From contig CACMGJ010000017.1 in the NCBI GenBank assembly GCA_902613175.1, forward strand, positions 1 through 46,112: DNA of 46,112 bases, read 5' to 3'. The translations under genes and the position numbers were made by a program. Positions 12,344 to 21,543 of the stretch are shown here, piece by piece; the first letter of the stretch is position 1; each line of letters starts with the position of its first letter. A model generated the notes under the pieces. That model saw only the letters and a program-made list of their open reading frames with translations. It was not told the DNA's origin and ran no database searches. The stretch is from Halieaceae bacterium (GTDB lineage Bacteria > Pseudomonadota > Gammaproteobacteria > Pseudomonadales > Halieaceae).

Positions 12344-14464
12344 CTAGCGGCTGTCTGCTCGCGCCACAACAGGACCACTAAGGTTAACGGCGTCGGCAAG
12401 AATGCGCGCCGTTTCAGTGATGAGCGCGTCCACCTCATCGGCCTCTGATTCTTCGCTGACCACTGATGGCTCTTCAACACTGTCCTGTGGCATGTCAGAT
12501 GAATCGTTGTCTCCATCTACCAGATCATCCAAGGAGGCGAGGGCATCCATGCCTTTGGCCTGTCGTCGCGTGTTTTCAATGGCTAGGTATTGAATTTCCT
12601 GCGACGTTCGCTGGGCTATTCTTTCGGCCTCATTGAGCGGCAAGACCACAGCACCGCGCACCTTGGCGGCGAGGGCCTTTTGATCCCAGATATATTGAAA
12701 GTCGGGATCGGAATTTGCACGCTCAGTATGTTTGGCAACGAGTGTAGGGAGGATGGCGTCGACTACGCCGTAGTCCTTGTGCCGGACAGGTGCTATGCGA
12801 TCCCAATCTAAAGCCTTATCGAGAGAACTCTCGCCAATCTCGTCGTGCTGTAGCAGGGATGGGTAGCTGATATCAGGGATAACGCCTCGGTGCTGCGTGC
12901 TATCGCCTGAGATGCGATAAAACTTGCTCTCTGTGATCTTTAACTGCCCCTCAGGCAGATCTAGCAGCGTCTGTACGGTTCCTTTACCAAAACTCCGATC
13001 TCCGACAACAATAGCCCGGCCGTAGTCCTGAAGAGCGCCAGCAAAGATCTCAGAAGCAGAAGCACTGAGACGGTCAATCATGATTGCTACCGGCCCATCG
13101 TAATAGGGTCCCCGCTGACGTTTTCCGTCTCGCCACACACGGCTGCCAGTGCCGCGTATCTGCACAGTGGGTCCATATTCGATAAATAAGCCCGTTAACT
13201 CATTTGCTTCACGCAGCGAACCACCGCCATTGCCTCGAAGGTCAATCACTAGGCCGTCAACGCCTGCCTCGTTTAGTTCATTGACCAATTTGGCGACGTC
13301 TCGTGTAGTCGACCTGAAGTCGGGATCACCTTTGCGATAGGCATCAAAATCAAGGTAAAACGCCGGGATATCGATGACGCCAATTTTTCGAGGAGTTGAG
13401 CTCAAACCATTGATTTCAATAATCTTTGATTGCGCGGCTTGCTCCTCTAATTGGACTTCATTCCGCGTGATAGTGAGTCGCCTAGCCTCATCAGCTCGTC
13501 CCGCTGCTGGAATCACATCTAAGCGGACTACCGTGCCTTTTTTTCCTCTCACGAGGTCAACGACATCATCTAAACGCCACCCAATCACATCGGTCATAGG
13601 TCCGGCGTTACCCTGACCCACTGCGATGATAAGTTCAGCGGCTTTCAGGTCGCTTTGTTTATCTGCAGGACCGGCTGGGACCACCCGTACAACCTTGACG
13701 TATTCGTCCTCGTTTTGAAGTACAGCACCAATGCCCTCAAGGCTCAGGCGCATGTCTATGTCGAAGTTTTCAGCGCGACGCGGAGAGAAATAACTTGTAT
13801 GCGGGTCGAATTGAGAGGTGAGGGCGTTCGCGTATACCGCGAATACATCTTGTTCGTTGTATTGAGACAGCCGGTTTTGTTGATTTTCATACCGTTTTAC
13901 CAGTGTGGGCGCTATCTTCTCAAACGGCTTTTCTGCAAGCTTCAGGCCCAAGACCTGATTCTTGATACGTTTACGCCACCTATCATCCAGCTCAGCCTTG
14001 TCAGCTGCCCAAGCGCGCTCCGTCGGATCCGAGTCAATGTATTCATCCTTATAAAAATCCAAGGAAGCGACGATATCTTCCATATTCGAAATGACGTGCA
14101 CCAGGCGTTCCGACGCTCGTAGTTCATATCGCTCAAATATCTCAAAAGCAGGGGAGAGCTCTCCCTGTCGACTTAGTTCATCGAGCCGCGTCGAATAACG
14201 TTCGAATTTAGCAACGTCTGAGGCAGTAAAATAAAGATGAGAGGGATCAAGGCGCTCTAAATAGGTTTCTAGATGTTCCGCTGACATCGCGTCGTTGTAG
14301 CGACGATCAACATAGTGGTTTTCCTCGAGCTCGGTTACTAAGGCACGCAATGTCCATGTTTGCTGGGTCGTAGGCGTTAAACCTGAAGCAACCGAGACCG
14401 AGACCGAGACCGAGGCTACAATAATGCTTGCAACCAGAGCCAAGAGTTTTTTAGTGAATTTCAT
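12344..14464 (-). CDS. prc: Tail-specific carboxy-terminal protease Prc/Tsp (S41)
   Basis: Periplasmic protease that degrades proteins with non-polar C-termini and trims some envelope proteins. The 706-residue precursor has a signal peptide (residues 1-27, with a repetitive SVSVSVSV core), an N-terminal helical domain, a PDZ domain (about 235-320, LSLEGIGAVLQNEDEYVKVV) and the S41 domain with the nucleophile serine in SASASEIF (residues 467-471) and Lys494 in FGKGTVQ. The C-terminus carries an acidic low-complexity segment. The length is near that of E. coli Tsp (682). The gene is monocistronic by layout and converges on serS. Confidence 0.95.
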   Translation of the reverse strand: MKFTKKLLALVASIIVASVSVSVSVASGLTPTTQQTWTLRALVTELEENHYVDRRYNDAMSAEHLETYLERLDPSHLYFTASDVAKFERYSTRLDELSRQGELSPAFEIFERYELRASERLVHVISNMEDIVASLDFYKDEYIDSDPTERAWAADKAELDDRWRKRIKNQVLGLKLAEKPFEKIAPTLVKRYENQQNRLSQYNEQDVFAVYANALTSQFDPHTSYFSPRRAENFDIDMRLSLEGIGAVLQNEDEYVKVVRVVPAGPADKQSDLKAAELIIAVGQGNAGPMTDVIGWRLDDVVDLVRGKKGTVVRLDVIPAAGRADEARRLTITRNEVQLEEQAAQSKIIEINGLSSTPRKIGVIDIPAFYLDFDAYRKGDPDFRSTTRDVAKLVNELNEAGVDGLVIDLRGNGGGSLREANELTGLFIEYGPTVQIRGTGSRVWRDGKRQRGPYYDGPVAIMIDRLSASASEIFAGALQDYGRAIVVGDRSFGKGTVQTLLDLPEGQLKITESKFYRISGDSTQHRGVIPDISYPSLLQHDEIGESSLDKALDWDRIAPVRHKDYGVVDAILPTLVAKHTERANSDPDFQYIWDQKALAAKVRGAVVLPLNEAERIAQRTSQEIQYLAIENTRRQAKGMDALASLDDLVDGDNDSSDMPQDSVEEPSVVSEESEADEVDALITETARILADAVNLSGPVVARADSR
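14391..14414 (+). repeat. Hexanucleotide tandem repeat in the prc signal peptide
   Basis: Four copies of ACCGAG lie within the prc coding sequence, encoding the alternating Ser-Val stretch of the signal peptide core. Copy-number changes by slippage would keep frame and only change the length of the hydrophobic core. Confidence 0.85.
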
Positions 14465-14515
14465 CTAACGTTATCTCTCAAACTGAATTTACTGCTATTG
14501 CGGAGGTCACACACG

Positions 14516-14535
14516 CAGCGCTGGTGCAAGCGCTG
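14516..14535. other. Inverted repeat upstream of prc
   Basis: CAGCGCT and AGCGCTG form a perfect 7-bp inverted repeat separated by 6 bp, 52 bp upstream of the prc start. It could be an operator or a leader hairpin. I do not recognise the factor. Confidence 0.4.
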
Positions 14536-14634
14536 AGCTACTTCCGTAAGGGCATAGATTAGCGCAGTTCACGCTATAACCACAGATACGTGGTAGGAGG
14601 GGAATCGGACGACACATCCATTTGTCTAATTTAA

Positions 14635-14650
14635 CATAATATACATTATG
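14635..14650. promoter_or_regulatory. AT-rich inverted repeat in the promoter region of the metallo-hydrolase gene
   Basis: CATAAT and ATTATG flank a 4-bp spacer about 75 bp before the chosen start at 14726. A TTGTCT at 14624-14629 is 17 bp upstream of ATTATG, so the repeat could overlap a sigma-70 -10 region. Persulfide dioxygenase genes are often controlled by ArsR-family repressors such as BigR at AT-rich dyads, but no such regulator gene is in the window, so this link is speculative. Confidence 0.4.
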
Positions 14651-14725
14651 CGCATTTATATGTTTATGAAGATGGGTGTATCATGCGAGGTGTATCGCTG
14701 CTACAAGCCCTTTACCACTGAACTC

Positions 14726-15643
14726 ATGTTTACAGACCCACACCAGCCATCTGTTACTGCTTTCTTCGACGAAACGACATCAACCGTTTCGTACGTTTTA
14801 GCGGACGCCGAATCAAAGGTCTGTGCAATTATCGACCCCGTACTGGAGCTTGAGGAATCCTCCGCTGAAATCACAACACGCGGTGCCGATAAAATTCTCG
14901 AACACCTGCGGGTCAATGGACTCACTTGTGAGTACATCTTAGAAACGCACGCACACGCTGATCACTTGAGTGCAGGCTATTTTCTCAAGCAGCGCTTATC
15001 CGCTCCTATTGGAATTGGTCAGTCGATTGTTGACGTGCAGCACGTGTTTGCAGAAATGTATTCTGAGACCCCAACTTTTAAATGTGACGGTTCTCAGTTC
15101 GATTTATTGCTAGTAGATGGTCAAAAATTACCGCTAGGGCGCTTCTCTATCGAAGCAATGCACGTACCAGGCCACACGCCCGCTTGTATGGCCTATAGCG
15201 TTGGTGGTGCTGTATTTGTCGGCGACACACTTTTCATGCCAGATTCAGGAACTGCTCGATGCGATTTTCCCGGAGGTAGCGCTATCGAGCTTTATCGATC
15301 GATACATCGACTGTTAGCGCTACCGGCCGAAACACGCGTATTTGTGTGCCACGACTACCAACCTAATGGGCGCGAATTGGCGTTTGAGGCGACGGTTGAG
15401 GCCCACAAACAGGAAAACGTACATGTTAAAGACGGTATTAACGAATCCGAATTCGTTAGCATGCGGACCGCAAGGGACGCTCAACTCTCGACGCCGCGGC
15501 TCATGCTTCCATCGATGCAGGTAAACATCCGCGCAGGCGCCCTTCCTATCCACCCTGTTTCGGCTAGGCCCGTTATTACAATGCCGATTAATGCTTTCAG
15601 TGACGTTGACTTAACAGAATTAGTCGAAAAAACAGACCGTTAG
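14726..15643 (+). CDS. MBL-fold metallo-hydrolase, persulfide dioxygenase (ETHE1/Blh) type
   Basis: Probable iron-dependent enzyme that oxidises glutathione persulfide to sulfite in sulfide detoxification. The metallo-beta-lactamase motif HAHADH is at residues 75-80, followed by HVPGHTPACM, FVGDTLFMPDSGTARCDFPGG and CHDYQPNGRE, which resemble the ETHE1/Blh group more than glyoxalase II. No rhodanese domain is fused. The frame is open from ATG 14648, but that codon lies inside the inverted repeat of the promoter region and adds 26 atypical residues, so ATG 14726 (MFTDPHQPSVTAFFDE, 305 residues) is preferred. The gene is convergent with the acyl-CoA dehydrogenase gene. Substrate is inferred from the family. 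Confidence 0.82.
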   Translation: MFTDPHQPSVTAFFDETTSTVSYVLADAESKVCAIIDPVLELEESSAEITTRGADKILEHLRVNGLTCEYILETHAHADHLSAGYFLKQRLSAPIGIGQSIVDVQHVFAEMYSETPTFKCDGSQFDLLLVDGQKLPLGRFSIEAMHVPGHTPACMAYSVGGAVFVGDTLFMPDSGTARCDFPGGSAIELYRSIHRLLALPAETRVFVCHDYQPNGRELAFEATVEAHKQENVHVKDGINESEFVSMRTARDAQLSTPRLMLPSMQVNIRAGALPIHPVSARPVITMPINAFSDVDLTELVEKTDR

Positions 15644-15719
15644 CTGTTCTTTCCCACACTTATTTCCACGCTTAATTGCGCCCGTGAAATTCGTGTAGCG
15701 ATGTCTCGGAAACCATCTG

Positions 15720-16970
15720 TCAGCCCGAAAAACGATCAATAATCTGCTTCCCTAGAGCCATCTGGTGTACCTGATCTGGACCATCCGCCTGACGACACCA
15801 ACGCGCGTAGTTGTAGGCTTCAGCCATCATAAAGTCTTCGGTCAGCCCCCCTGCTCCGTGGATTTGCATACACCGATCGATCACCTTCTGCACCAGAAAT
15901 GGAATCGTCGTTTTGGTTGCTGCAATCATATCGACGGATGTTGGAACGCCCTGGGTATCGATTTTATGGCAGGCTTTAAGCAACAGCAGGCGTGCCATCT
16001 CAATCTCTGAGAAACATTTAGAGATGTCCTCACGGACGCTCTGATGTTTACTGAGTAATCGGCCAAAGGTGGTTCGGCTATTCGCACGATGGCAGGCCAG
16101 CTCAAGCGAGCGCTGCGCTGCGCCAATGAGACGCATGCAGTGATGCATGCGGCCCGGCCCCAATCGTCCCTGCGCAATTTCAAACCCCCTGCCCTCGCCC
16201 AGTAGGATATTCTCGTACGGCACACGGACGTCTTCAAAAACGATTTCGGCATGACCTATAGGTGCATCATCGTAGCCTAATGTTGTGAGTGGCCTTATGA
16301 GCTTCACGCCGGGCGTATCCTTGGGGACTAGTATCTGTGACTGCTGCAGACGTCGACTTGGATTCTCGGGATCCGACTTTCCCATAACAATAAGAATCCT
16401 GGTTCGCTCGTACATGGCGTTCGTTATGAACCACTTGTGGCCATTAAGAACCAATTCATTGCCCTCTTTTTCGATCCGAAGCTCGACATTGGTAGCGTCG
16501 CTAGAGGCGACCTGAGGCTCAGTCATGGCGTAGGAGGACCGGATGTTGCCGGCTAGGAGTGGATCAAGCCACTCACGCTGCTGAGCCTCGGTCCCGTAGT
16601 TCATGAAAACTTCCATGTTTCCCGTATCGGGCGCATTGCAGTTAAAGACCTCTGGACACCAGATTACCCGTCCCATGATCTCGGCCAGTGGCGCGTAATC
16701 GAAAAACGACAGACCGCCATGATCGCAGTACTTAGCATGCTCCTCAGGGACGAAGAGGTTCCACAATCCTGCCTCTTTCGCCTTAAGTTTTAGTTCATCC
16801 ATCAAGGGTAATGGCGCGAAGCGATTCTCAGCGTTCTTCAGTTGATGGGCATAGGCCTCCTCGTTGGCATAGATATGCTCATCCATGAAGCGCTGTAACC
16901 GCGCTGCTAAGTCTTGTGACTTCTTGCTGTGTTCATACATAAAATTTGCCGTTTGGCCGCTGCTATGCAC
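15720..16970 (-). CDS. Acyl-CoA dehydrogenase, ACAD10/11-like
   Basis: FAD enzyme that introduces the alpha-beta double bond into an acyl-CoA and passes electrons to ETF. The product of up to 416 residues has the N-terminal helical domain (FMDEHIYANEEAYAHQ), the middle domain with SYAMTEPQVASSDATNVEL and NGHKWFITNA, and the C-terminal domain ending IHGAGGLTEDF and ARWCRQADGPDQVHQMALGK, a pattern of the ACAD11-like subgroup acting on long-chain or hydroxylated acyl-CoAs. GTG 16970 has AAGGG about 10 bp upstream; ATG 16940 (MYEHSKKSQ) is a good alternative by alignment. The broken SDR gene lies upstream on the same strand, and etfAB and ETF-QO are elsewhere in the window. Confidence 0.9.
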   Translation of the reverse strand: MHSSGQTANFMYEHSKKSQDLAARLQRFMDEHIYANEEAYAHQLKNAENRFAPLPLMDELKLKAKEAGLWNLFVPEEHAKYCDHGGLSFFDYAPLAEIMGRVIWCPEVFNCNAPDTGNMEVFMNYGTEAQQREWLDPLLAGNIRSSYAMTEPQVASSDATNVELRIEKEGNELVLNGHKWFITNAMYERTRILIVMGKSDPENPSRRLQQSQILVPKDTPGVKLIRPLTTLGYDDAPIGHAEIVFEDVRVPYENILLGEGRGFEIAQGRLGPGRMHHCMRLIGAAQRSLELACHRANSRTTFGRLLSKHQSVREDISKCFSEIEMARLLLLKACHKIDTQGVPTSVDMIAATKTTIPFLVQKVIDRCMQIHGAGGLTEDFMMAEAYNYARWCRQADGPDQVHQMALGKQIIDRFSG

Positions 16971-17049
16971 TAGCGGCTGCCCTTTGATTGAGCCTTACAT
17001 CACTCTGTTCTTTAACAGTTTTCTCTTGACTGTAGCGAGACCTAAGCGA

Positions 17050-17850
17050 CTACACCGGACTCAGTACAGAGCCCCCGTCTACTGCGAGCGATGCGCCATT
17101 GACGTACGAACCTGCGCCACTGACGAGAAGTAAAAGAGGTCCCGTCAATTCATGGTACTCGCCGGTCCGTTGCGGCACGAGCCGCTGTATATAGGCTCGG
17201 CCTTGCTCGGTCGCAAACTCCTTCTCCTTGATCTCCGTCTCGAAATAGCCGGGACATAGAGAATTCACGCGGACCCCCGAACGTGCGAGTTCAAGCGCCA
17301 TATTTTTAGTGAGCTGATCTATCGCGACTTTCGATACATTGTAATCGGCCTTATGAGTACCGGACACATGGCTGTAAATAGACCCCGTATTCACAATGTT
17401 GCCACTGCGCTGCTGCTTCATGCGCCGCGCCGCCTCTTGCGCAACACGTCATGCACCAGTGAGGTTAACTTCAAGAATGAGGCCCTACTCGTCTTCCGTC
17501 GCGTCGACAAAACACAGGGGTGGATTGGCGATACCTGCGTTATTTACGAGGATATCTAGCTGCGAAAACCGTACATCAAAGGCCTCAAACGCGTCCCGCA
17601 CGCTTTCCCGTGACGTGACGTCCATGGTGATGGCGTCTGCCATCCCGCCTTGATCGCGCAGCGTTTGCACCAGCGACAGCAACTTATCTGCACGTCGAGC
17701 GGCAACGACAACATGTGCACCTGCTCCCGACAGCACGTGAGCGAAGTGTTCACCCAATCCACTCGATGCGCCTGAGATTAACGCGATACGCCCTTTTAGC
17801 GAGAATAAGCTCTCAAAGTCGATGCGGTGTGCCATGGCGTTTCCAGTCAT
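17050..17850 (-). pseudogene. Short-chain dehydrogenase/reductase gene with two in-frame stops
   Basis: The frame encodes a complete SDR of about 266 codons: the Rossmann motif SGASSGLGEHFA near residues 25-36, LVNNAGIA, the serine in NTGSIYS, the active-site YNVSK and a C-terminal GASLAVDGGS. Codon 122 is TAG (17485-17487) and codon 134 is TGA (17449-17451). No frameshift is needed. Both stops fall where many SDRs have Trp (ATEDE-W-GLILEVNLTGA-W-RVAQEAARRM), so each fits one G-to-A change in TGG. Catalytic residues on both sides are intact, so decay is recent or the stops are errors. Substrate is unknown; the neighbouring acyl-CoA dehydrogenase suggests lipid metabolism. Start may be ATG 17850 or ATG 17835. 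Confidence 0.88.
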
Positions 17851-17872
17851 GCTGCTCCCTACGGAGCGGTTT

Positions 17873-18952
17873 TTATAAAAAGCGAGTCTCGTTGACGCGC
17901 TTCCACAGCCGGAGAAAAAGCCTGTCAGCCGTTGCTTCAGCAGCGAAACCCATCTTTTCGACCAATTTTTGCTTACGCTTATATCGGACTTCGATCAAGT
18001 CTCGATCCTTAGCCAGCCGCTGCAGGTAGCCATCCGAGGTTGATATTTCGTCAATCAGGCCAACGTCAATTGCCTGTTGGCCATACCAGACTTCACCTGT
18101 AGAAATCTTATCAATATCAATGCCTTGCCGATTATCCGAAACAAATTGTTTAAACAGACCATGGGTGTCTTCTAATTCGGATTCAAACTTGCGGCGACCC
18201 TTATCGGTATTCTCAGCAAACATAGTGATTGTGCGCTTGAACTCGCCAGCAGTGAACTGCTCAACATCGACATCATTTTTCTTCAGCAATCGATGAAAAT
18301 TAGGCATCTGCGCAACGACACCAATGGAGCCAAGGACAGCGAAAGGTGCTGCCAAGATGCGATCACCCACGCACGCCATCATGTAACCCCCGCTAGCAGC
18401 TACTTTGTCCACAGCAATGACCAGTGTCACACCCGCTTCTTTGATTCGGCTGAGCTGGCTCGCAGCAAGTCCGTATCCGTGTACGACACCGCCAGGGCTC
18501 TCCAGCCTCAATAGAACCTCATCACCGGCTTGCGCATTAGGAAGCACCGCCGATATTTCCTCACGCAAGGCTTCCACTTGAGAGGCCATCATGTCGCCCT
18601 CAAAGCATAGGACGAAAGTACGCGGGCGTTCGCTCGCTATGTCGCTAGGGCTATCAGCCGTTTTACCAACTTTTTTCGCACGTGCCTTATCCGCCTTTAC
18701 ACGTTCTTTTTCAGCCTTTTTGTCTAATTTCGCTCGCGCTTTCGCGACTTCATCAGTGTCTGATAGTTCTCTGATCGCAGCGGTATATCCATCGAATCGA
18801 TCATTGATTGATCGCACTTCGATAAAACCTTCGTCTCTACCCTTACTCTTTTGCCCGGCACTGGCAGCGATCACCATAATGATGGAGACAATGCCCAATA
18901 CAATGAGCAGGGTTTGTGCAGCGAACAGGCCTAATTCGTATAAAAATTCCAC
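17873..18952 (-). CDS. sohB: Inner-membrane protease SohB (S49 family)
   Basis: Signal-peptide-peptidase-like serine protease facing the periplasm. The 359-residue protein has one N-terminal membrane helix (about 6-31), a Lys/Ala-rich linker (about 70-105), and the S49 domain with LRLESPGGVVHGYGLAASQL, the nucleophile serine in DKVAASGGYMMAC, and AAPFAVLGSIGVVAQMPN. The C-terminal EVWYGQQAIDVGLIDE is also typical. The start is GTG, preceded by AAGGG. It lies downstream of nudC by 43 bp and may be co-transcribed with it and the SDR remnant. Confidence 0.93.
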   Translation of the reverse strand: MEFLYELGLFAAQTLLIVLGIVSIIMVIAASAGQKSKGRDEGFIEVRSINDRFDGYTAAIRELSDTDEVAKARAKLDKKAEKERVKADKARAKKVGKTADSPSDIASERPRTFVLCFEGDMMASQVEALREEISAVLPNAQAGDEVLLRLESPGGVVHGYGLAASQLSRIKEAGVTLVIAVDKVAASGGYMMACVGDRILAAPFAVLGSIGVVAQMPNFHRLLKKNDVDVEQFTAGEFKRTITMFAENTDKGRRKFESELEDTHGLFKQFVSDNRQGIDIDKISTGEVWYGQQAIDVGLIDEISTSDGYLQRLAKDRDLIEVRYKRKQKLVEKMGFAAEATADRLFLRLWKRVNETRFL

Positions 18953-18995
18953 GAGATACCCTTTTACTAATTGGATGCCGAGTCCGGCAATGAAG

Positions 18996-19805
18996 TTAAG
19001 ACAATGATTTTAAAAAACCGGTAATAAGCTGTCCCGCTATCGAGAACGGAGGTGGCACAGGCGGTAAATTATCCGTCCTACACCAGATCGCCTCATCAAT
19101 TTCCTCGGGGTCGATATTAATATCCCCGCTGCGCCATTTTGCTGTGAACCCCAGCATCAATTGCCCCGGGAATGGCCAGGGCTGAGAACCGTGGTACTGG
19201 ATGTCATTCACCTCTAACCCAACCTCTTCCATCACCTCGCGCTGCACTGCTTGTTCGCAGGTTTCCCCCGGCTCCACAAAGCCCGCAAGGCAACTGTAGA
19301 AACGTCGGTTAGCGCCTGCTCCCGCCGCCAGCAATATTTCCTCATCGCGCGTCACGAGTACGATCACGCACGGTGATAGCCGCGGATAAACACTCAAACC
19401 ACAGGGTTCGCAGGCGCGGCTCTGGCCTTTGTCTGCCAGCGACGTCTCTTCACCGCACCGGCCACAATGACGATGATCTCTTTCCCAGCACAACAGTTGA
19501 TACGCCCTACCAATGACGTCAAATTGCTCACCAGCCATCCGGCCGATCAGCGCAAACAAGTTACCACTGGTGTATTTCATCACGTCCAGATTGGCTGTCT
19601 CTGCCGCGCAGGCAAATACGGGTTTGTCATCAAGAAAGCCGACAGGCGTGATATCGGTCACTGCTGGAAAGTCGCTCATCAACTGACCGAGCGGAATAGG
19701 CGCTCCAGGCGACCCCATCAGCTCGCTCACTAAATGGCGCCCCTGAAATGGCCACACCAGGTCGGTAGCCGAAGCTGTCGACGTGGGACGCGTAAAATTC
19801 AACAT
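18996..19805 (-). CDS. nudC: NAD(+)/NADH diphosphatase, RNA deNADding enzyme NudC
   Basis: Nudix hydrolase that cleaves NADH to NMNH and AMP and removes NAD caps from RNA in E. coli. The 269-residue product shows the zinc ribbon CGRCGEETS...CEPCG, the Nudix box GFVEPGETCEQAVQREVMEEVG, and the NudC-specific SQPWPFPGQLMLGF just after it. ATG 19805 is preceded by AAGGAG at a good distance. The gene is divergent from nhaB across a 212-bp gap. Confidence 0.95.
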   Translation of the reverse strand: MLNFTRPTSTASATDLVWPFQGRHLVSELMGSPGAPIPLGQLMSDFPAVTDITPVGFLDDKPVFACAAETANLDVMKYTSGNLFALIGRMAGEQFDVIGRAYQLLCWERDHRHCGRCGEETSLADKGQSRACEPCGLSVYPRLSPCVIVLVTRDEEILLAAGAGANRRFYSCLAGFVEPGETCEQAVQREVMEEVGLEVNDIQYHGSQPWPFPGQLMLGFTAKWRSGDINIDPEEIDEAIWCRTDNLPPVPPPFSIAGQLITGFLKSLS

Positions 19806-19963
19806 ACTGACTCTCCTTGAAAGGACATACTAGGGGGCCATACAAGCCTACTCAAGCAATCTGCGAACTGATCGACAGGTAGGTACAAAACGTCTTTTAT
19901 TTCTTAGTTTGCTTCGTATAACCTGAGTGCACCAAACACACGTCCACTCTGTGCCCCAATGCG

Positions 19964-19969
19964 TATAAT
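19964..19969 (+). promoter_or_regulatory. Putative -10 box upstream of nhaB
   Basis: TATAAT is a perfect -10 hexamer 48 bp before the nhaB ATG. No clear -35 hexamer is present at 16-18 bp upstream, so strength or an activator requirement cannot be judged. Confidence 0.4.
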
Positions 19970-20017
19970 TATGGGCGTTCTGGGCGCTGACATTACATTA
20001 TAAAAGGACAACGTTGT

Positions 20018-21523
20018 ATGAACACTGCGGTAGCTAACCCTTACTGGCAAAACTTCCTTGGGGCCTCCCCTGATTGGTACAAGAAAACGATCATCGCTTT
20101 CTTGATCATCAACCCGATCTTGCTATACCTGGCGGGACCTTTTGTCACCGGTTGGGTGCTGATTGGGCAGTTCATCTTCACACTTGCCCTCGCCCTGCAG
20201 TGTTATCCCCTGCAACCTGGCGGCCTCCTTGCGATAGAGGCCATTGCCATTGGTTTGGCCGACCCACACACGGTCTTCCACGAAGCAGAAGCCAATTTTG
20301 AAGTGATCTTGCTGCTGATGTTCATGGTTGCAGGCATCTACTTCATGAAAGAGCTGTTGCTCTTCATCTTTACCAAAATCTTGCTCCGAGTTACATCTAA
20401 AAAGCTGTTATCAGTCCTGTTCTCGTTTGTTGCAGCAGTCCTATCTGCATTTTTGGATGCGCTCACCGTAACCGCGGTACTCATAAGTGTTGGTGTTGGC
20501 TTTTTTACTGTCTATCACAAGGTGGCGTCAGGCACCGACTTTGATGATTCGCAACACGACCACACGACCGACGATGCAGTCAAAGCGGAGAATGAAGAGA
20601 ATCTTGAGCAGTTCAGAGCTTTTTTACGAAGTCTCCTGATGCACGGCGCGGTAGGTACGGCACTCGGTGGCGTCTGCACACTTGTTGGCGAACCTCAAAA
20701 CCTCTTGATTGCGACAGTGGCTGGATGGGAATTCATGGAGTTCTTTTGGCTGATGGCACCCATCACAATGCCCGTGCTGGTAGCCGGATTACTAACCTGC
20801 CTCTTCCTTGAGCAAACCAAAATCTTCGGTTACGGGACAGAGCTTCCTCCAAAGGTCCGCTCGGTTCTGGAAGACTTTCAGGCTCAGGAAAATGCGAAAG
20901 CGACACCACTGTCCAATGCCCGATTGGTGATGCAGGCATTAGTCGCAGGTGTTCTAGTCATCGGTCTTGCGCTGCATCTGGCGGCGGTTGGTCTGATTGG
21001 TCTTATGATTATCGTGCTGCTAACTGCTTTTAACGGCATCGTAGAAGAGCACAAGCTAGGGCATGCATTTGAAGAGGCACTTCCCTTCACAGCTCTACTT
21101 GTCGTGTTCTTTGCCATTGTGGCAGTCATTCACGAACAACACCTCTTTTCGCCGGTCATCGAGGCCGTATTGGCAATGGAGAGCAGTGTCAGACCCGCGA
21201 TGTTCTTCCTTGCGAACGGTATTTTGTCGATGATCTCGGATAACGTCTTTGTCGCAACCGTCTACATCGGCGAGGTCAAAACGGCATTGGATAACGGTGT
21301 GATAACACGCGCGGAGTTTGATCAGCTGGCAGTGGCCATTAACACCGGAACCAACCTGCCTTCCGTGGCGACGCCTAACGGACAAGCAGCATTCCTATTC
21401 CTTCTGACCTCAGCGCTTGCGCCGCTGATTCGTCTATCCTACGGGCGCATGGTTGTCATGGCAGTGCCCTACACCATCGTACTGACTGCCGTAGGTCTGA
21501 CTGCGGTTATTTACACGCTCTGA
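20018..21523 (+). CDS. nhaB: Na+/H+ antiporter NhaB
   Basis: Electrogenic sodium-proton antiporter of the inner membrane, expected in a marine bacterium for sodium export. The 501-residue protein begins [17 protein letters not shown], characteristic of NhaB, and has about 10-12 hydrophobic segments. Conserved stretches include [39 protein letters not shown] and [20 protein letters not shown], with [19 protein letters not shown] near the end. A hydrophilic loop lies around residues 168-205. AAAGGA precedes ATG 20018. It converges on dnaQ with a 20-bp gap. Confidence 0.95.
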   Translation: MNTAVANPYWQNFLGASPDWYKKTIIAFLIINPILLYLAGPFVTGWVLIGQFIFTLALALQCYPLQPGGLLAIEAIAIGLADPHTVFHEAEANFEVILLLMFMVAGIYFMKELLLFIFTKILLRVTSKKLLSVLFSFVAAVLSAFLDALTVTAVLISVGVGFFTVYHKVASGTDFDDSQHDHTTDDAVKAENEENLEQFRAFLRSLLMHGAVGTALGGVCTLVGEPQNLLIATVAGWEFMEFFWLMAPITMPVLVAGLLTCLFLEQTKIFGYGTELPPKVRSVLEDFQAQENAKATPLSNARLVMQALVAGVLVIGLALHLAAVGLIGLMIIVLLTAFNGIVEEHKLGHAFEEALPFTALLVVFFAIVAVIHEQHLFSPVIEAVLAMESSVRPAMFFLANGILSMISDNVFVATVYIGEVKTALDNGVITRAEFDQLAVAINTGTNLPSVATPNGQAAFLFLLTSALAPLIRLSYGRMVVMAVPYTIVLTAVGLTAVIYTL

Positions 21524-21543
21524 AAAACCGGGGGGGGGTGGTG

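Noticed and set aside
13655-14122. Long antisense open frames, for example opposite prc, clpA and ftsK
   Set aside because: They are frame shadows of conserved genes on the other strand, with no ribosome binding site or recognisable protein features.
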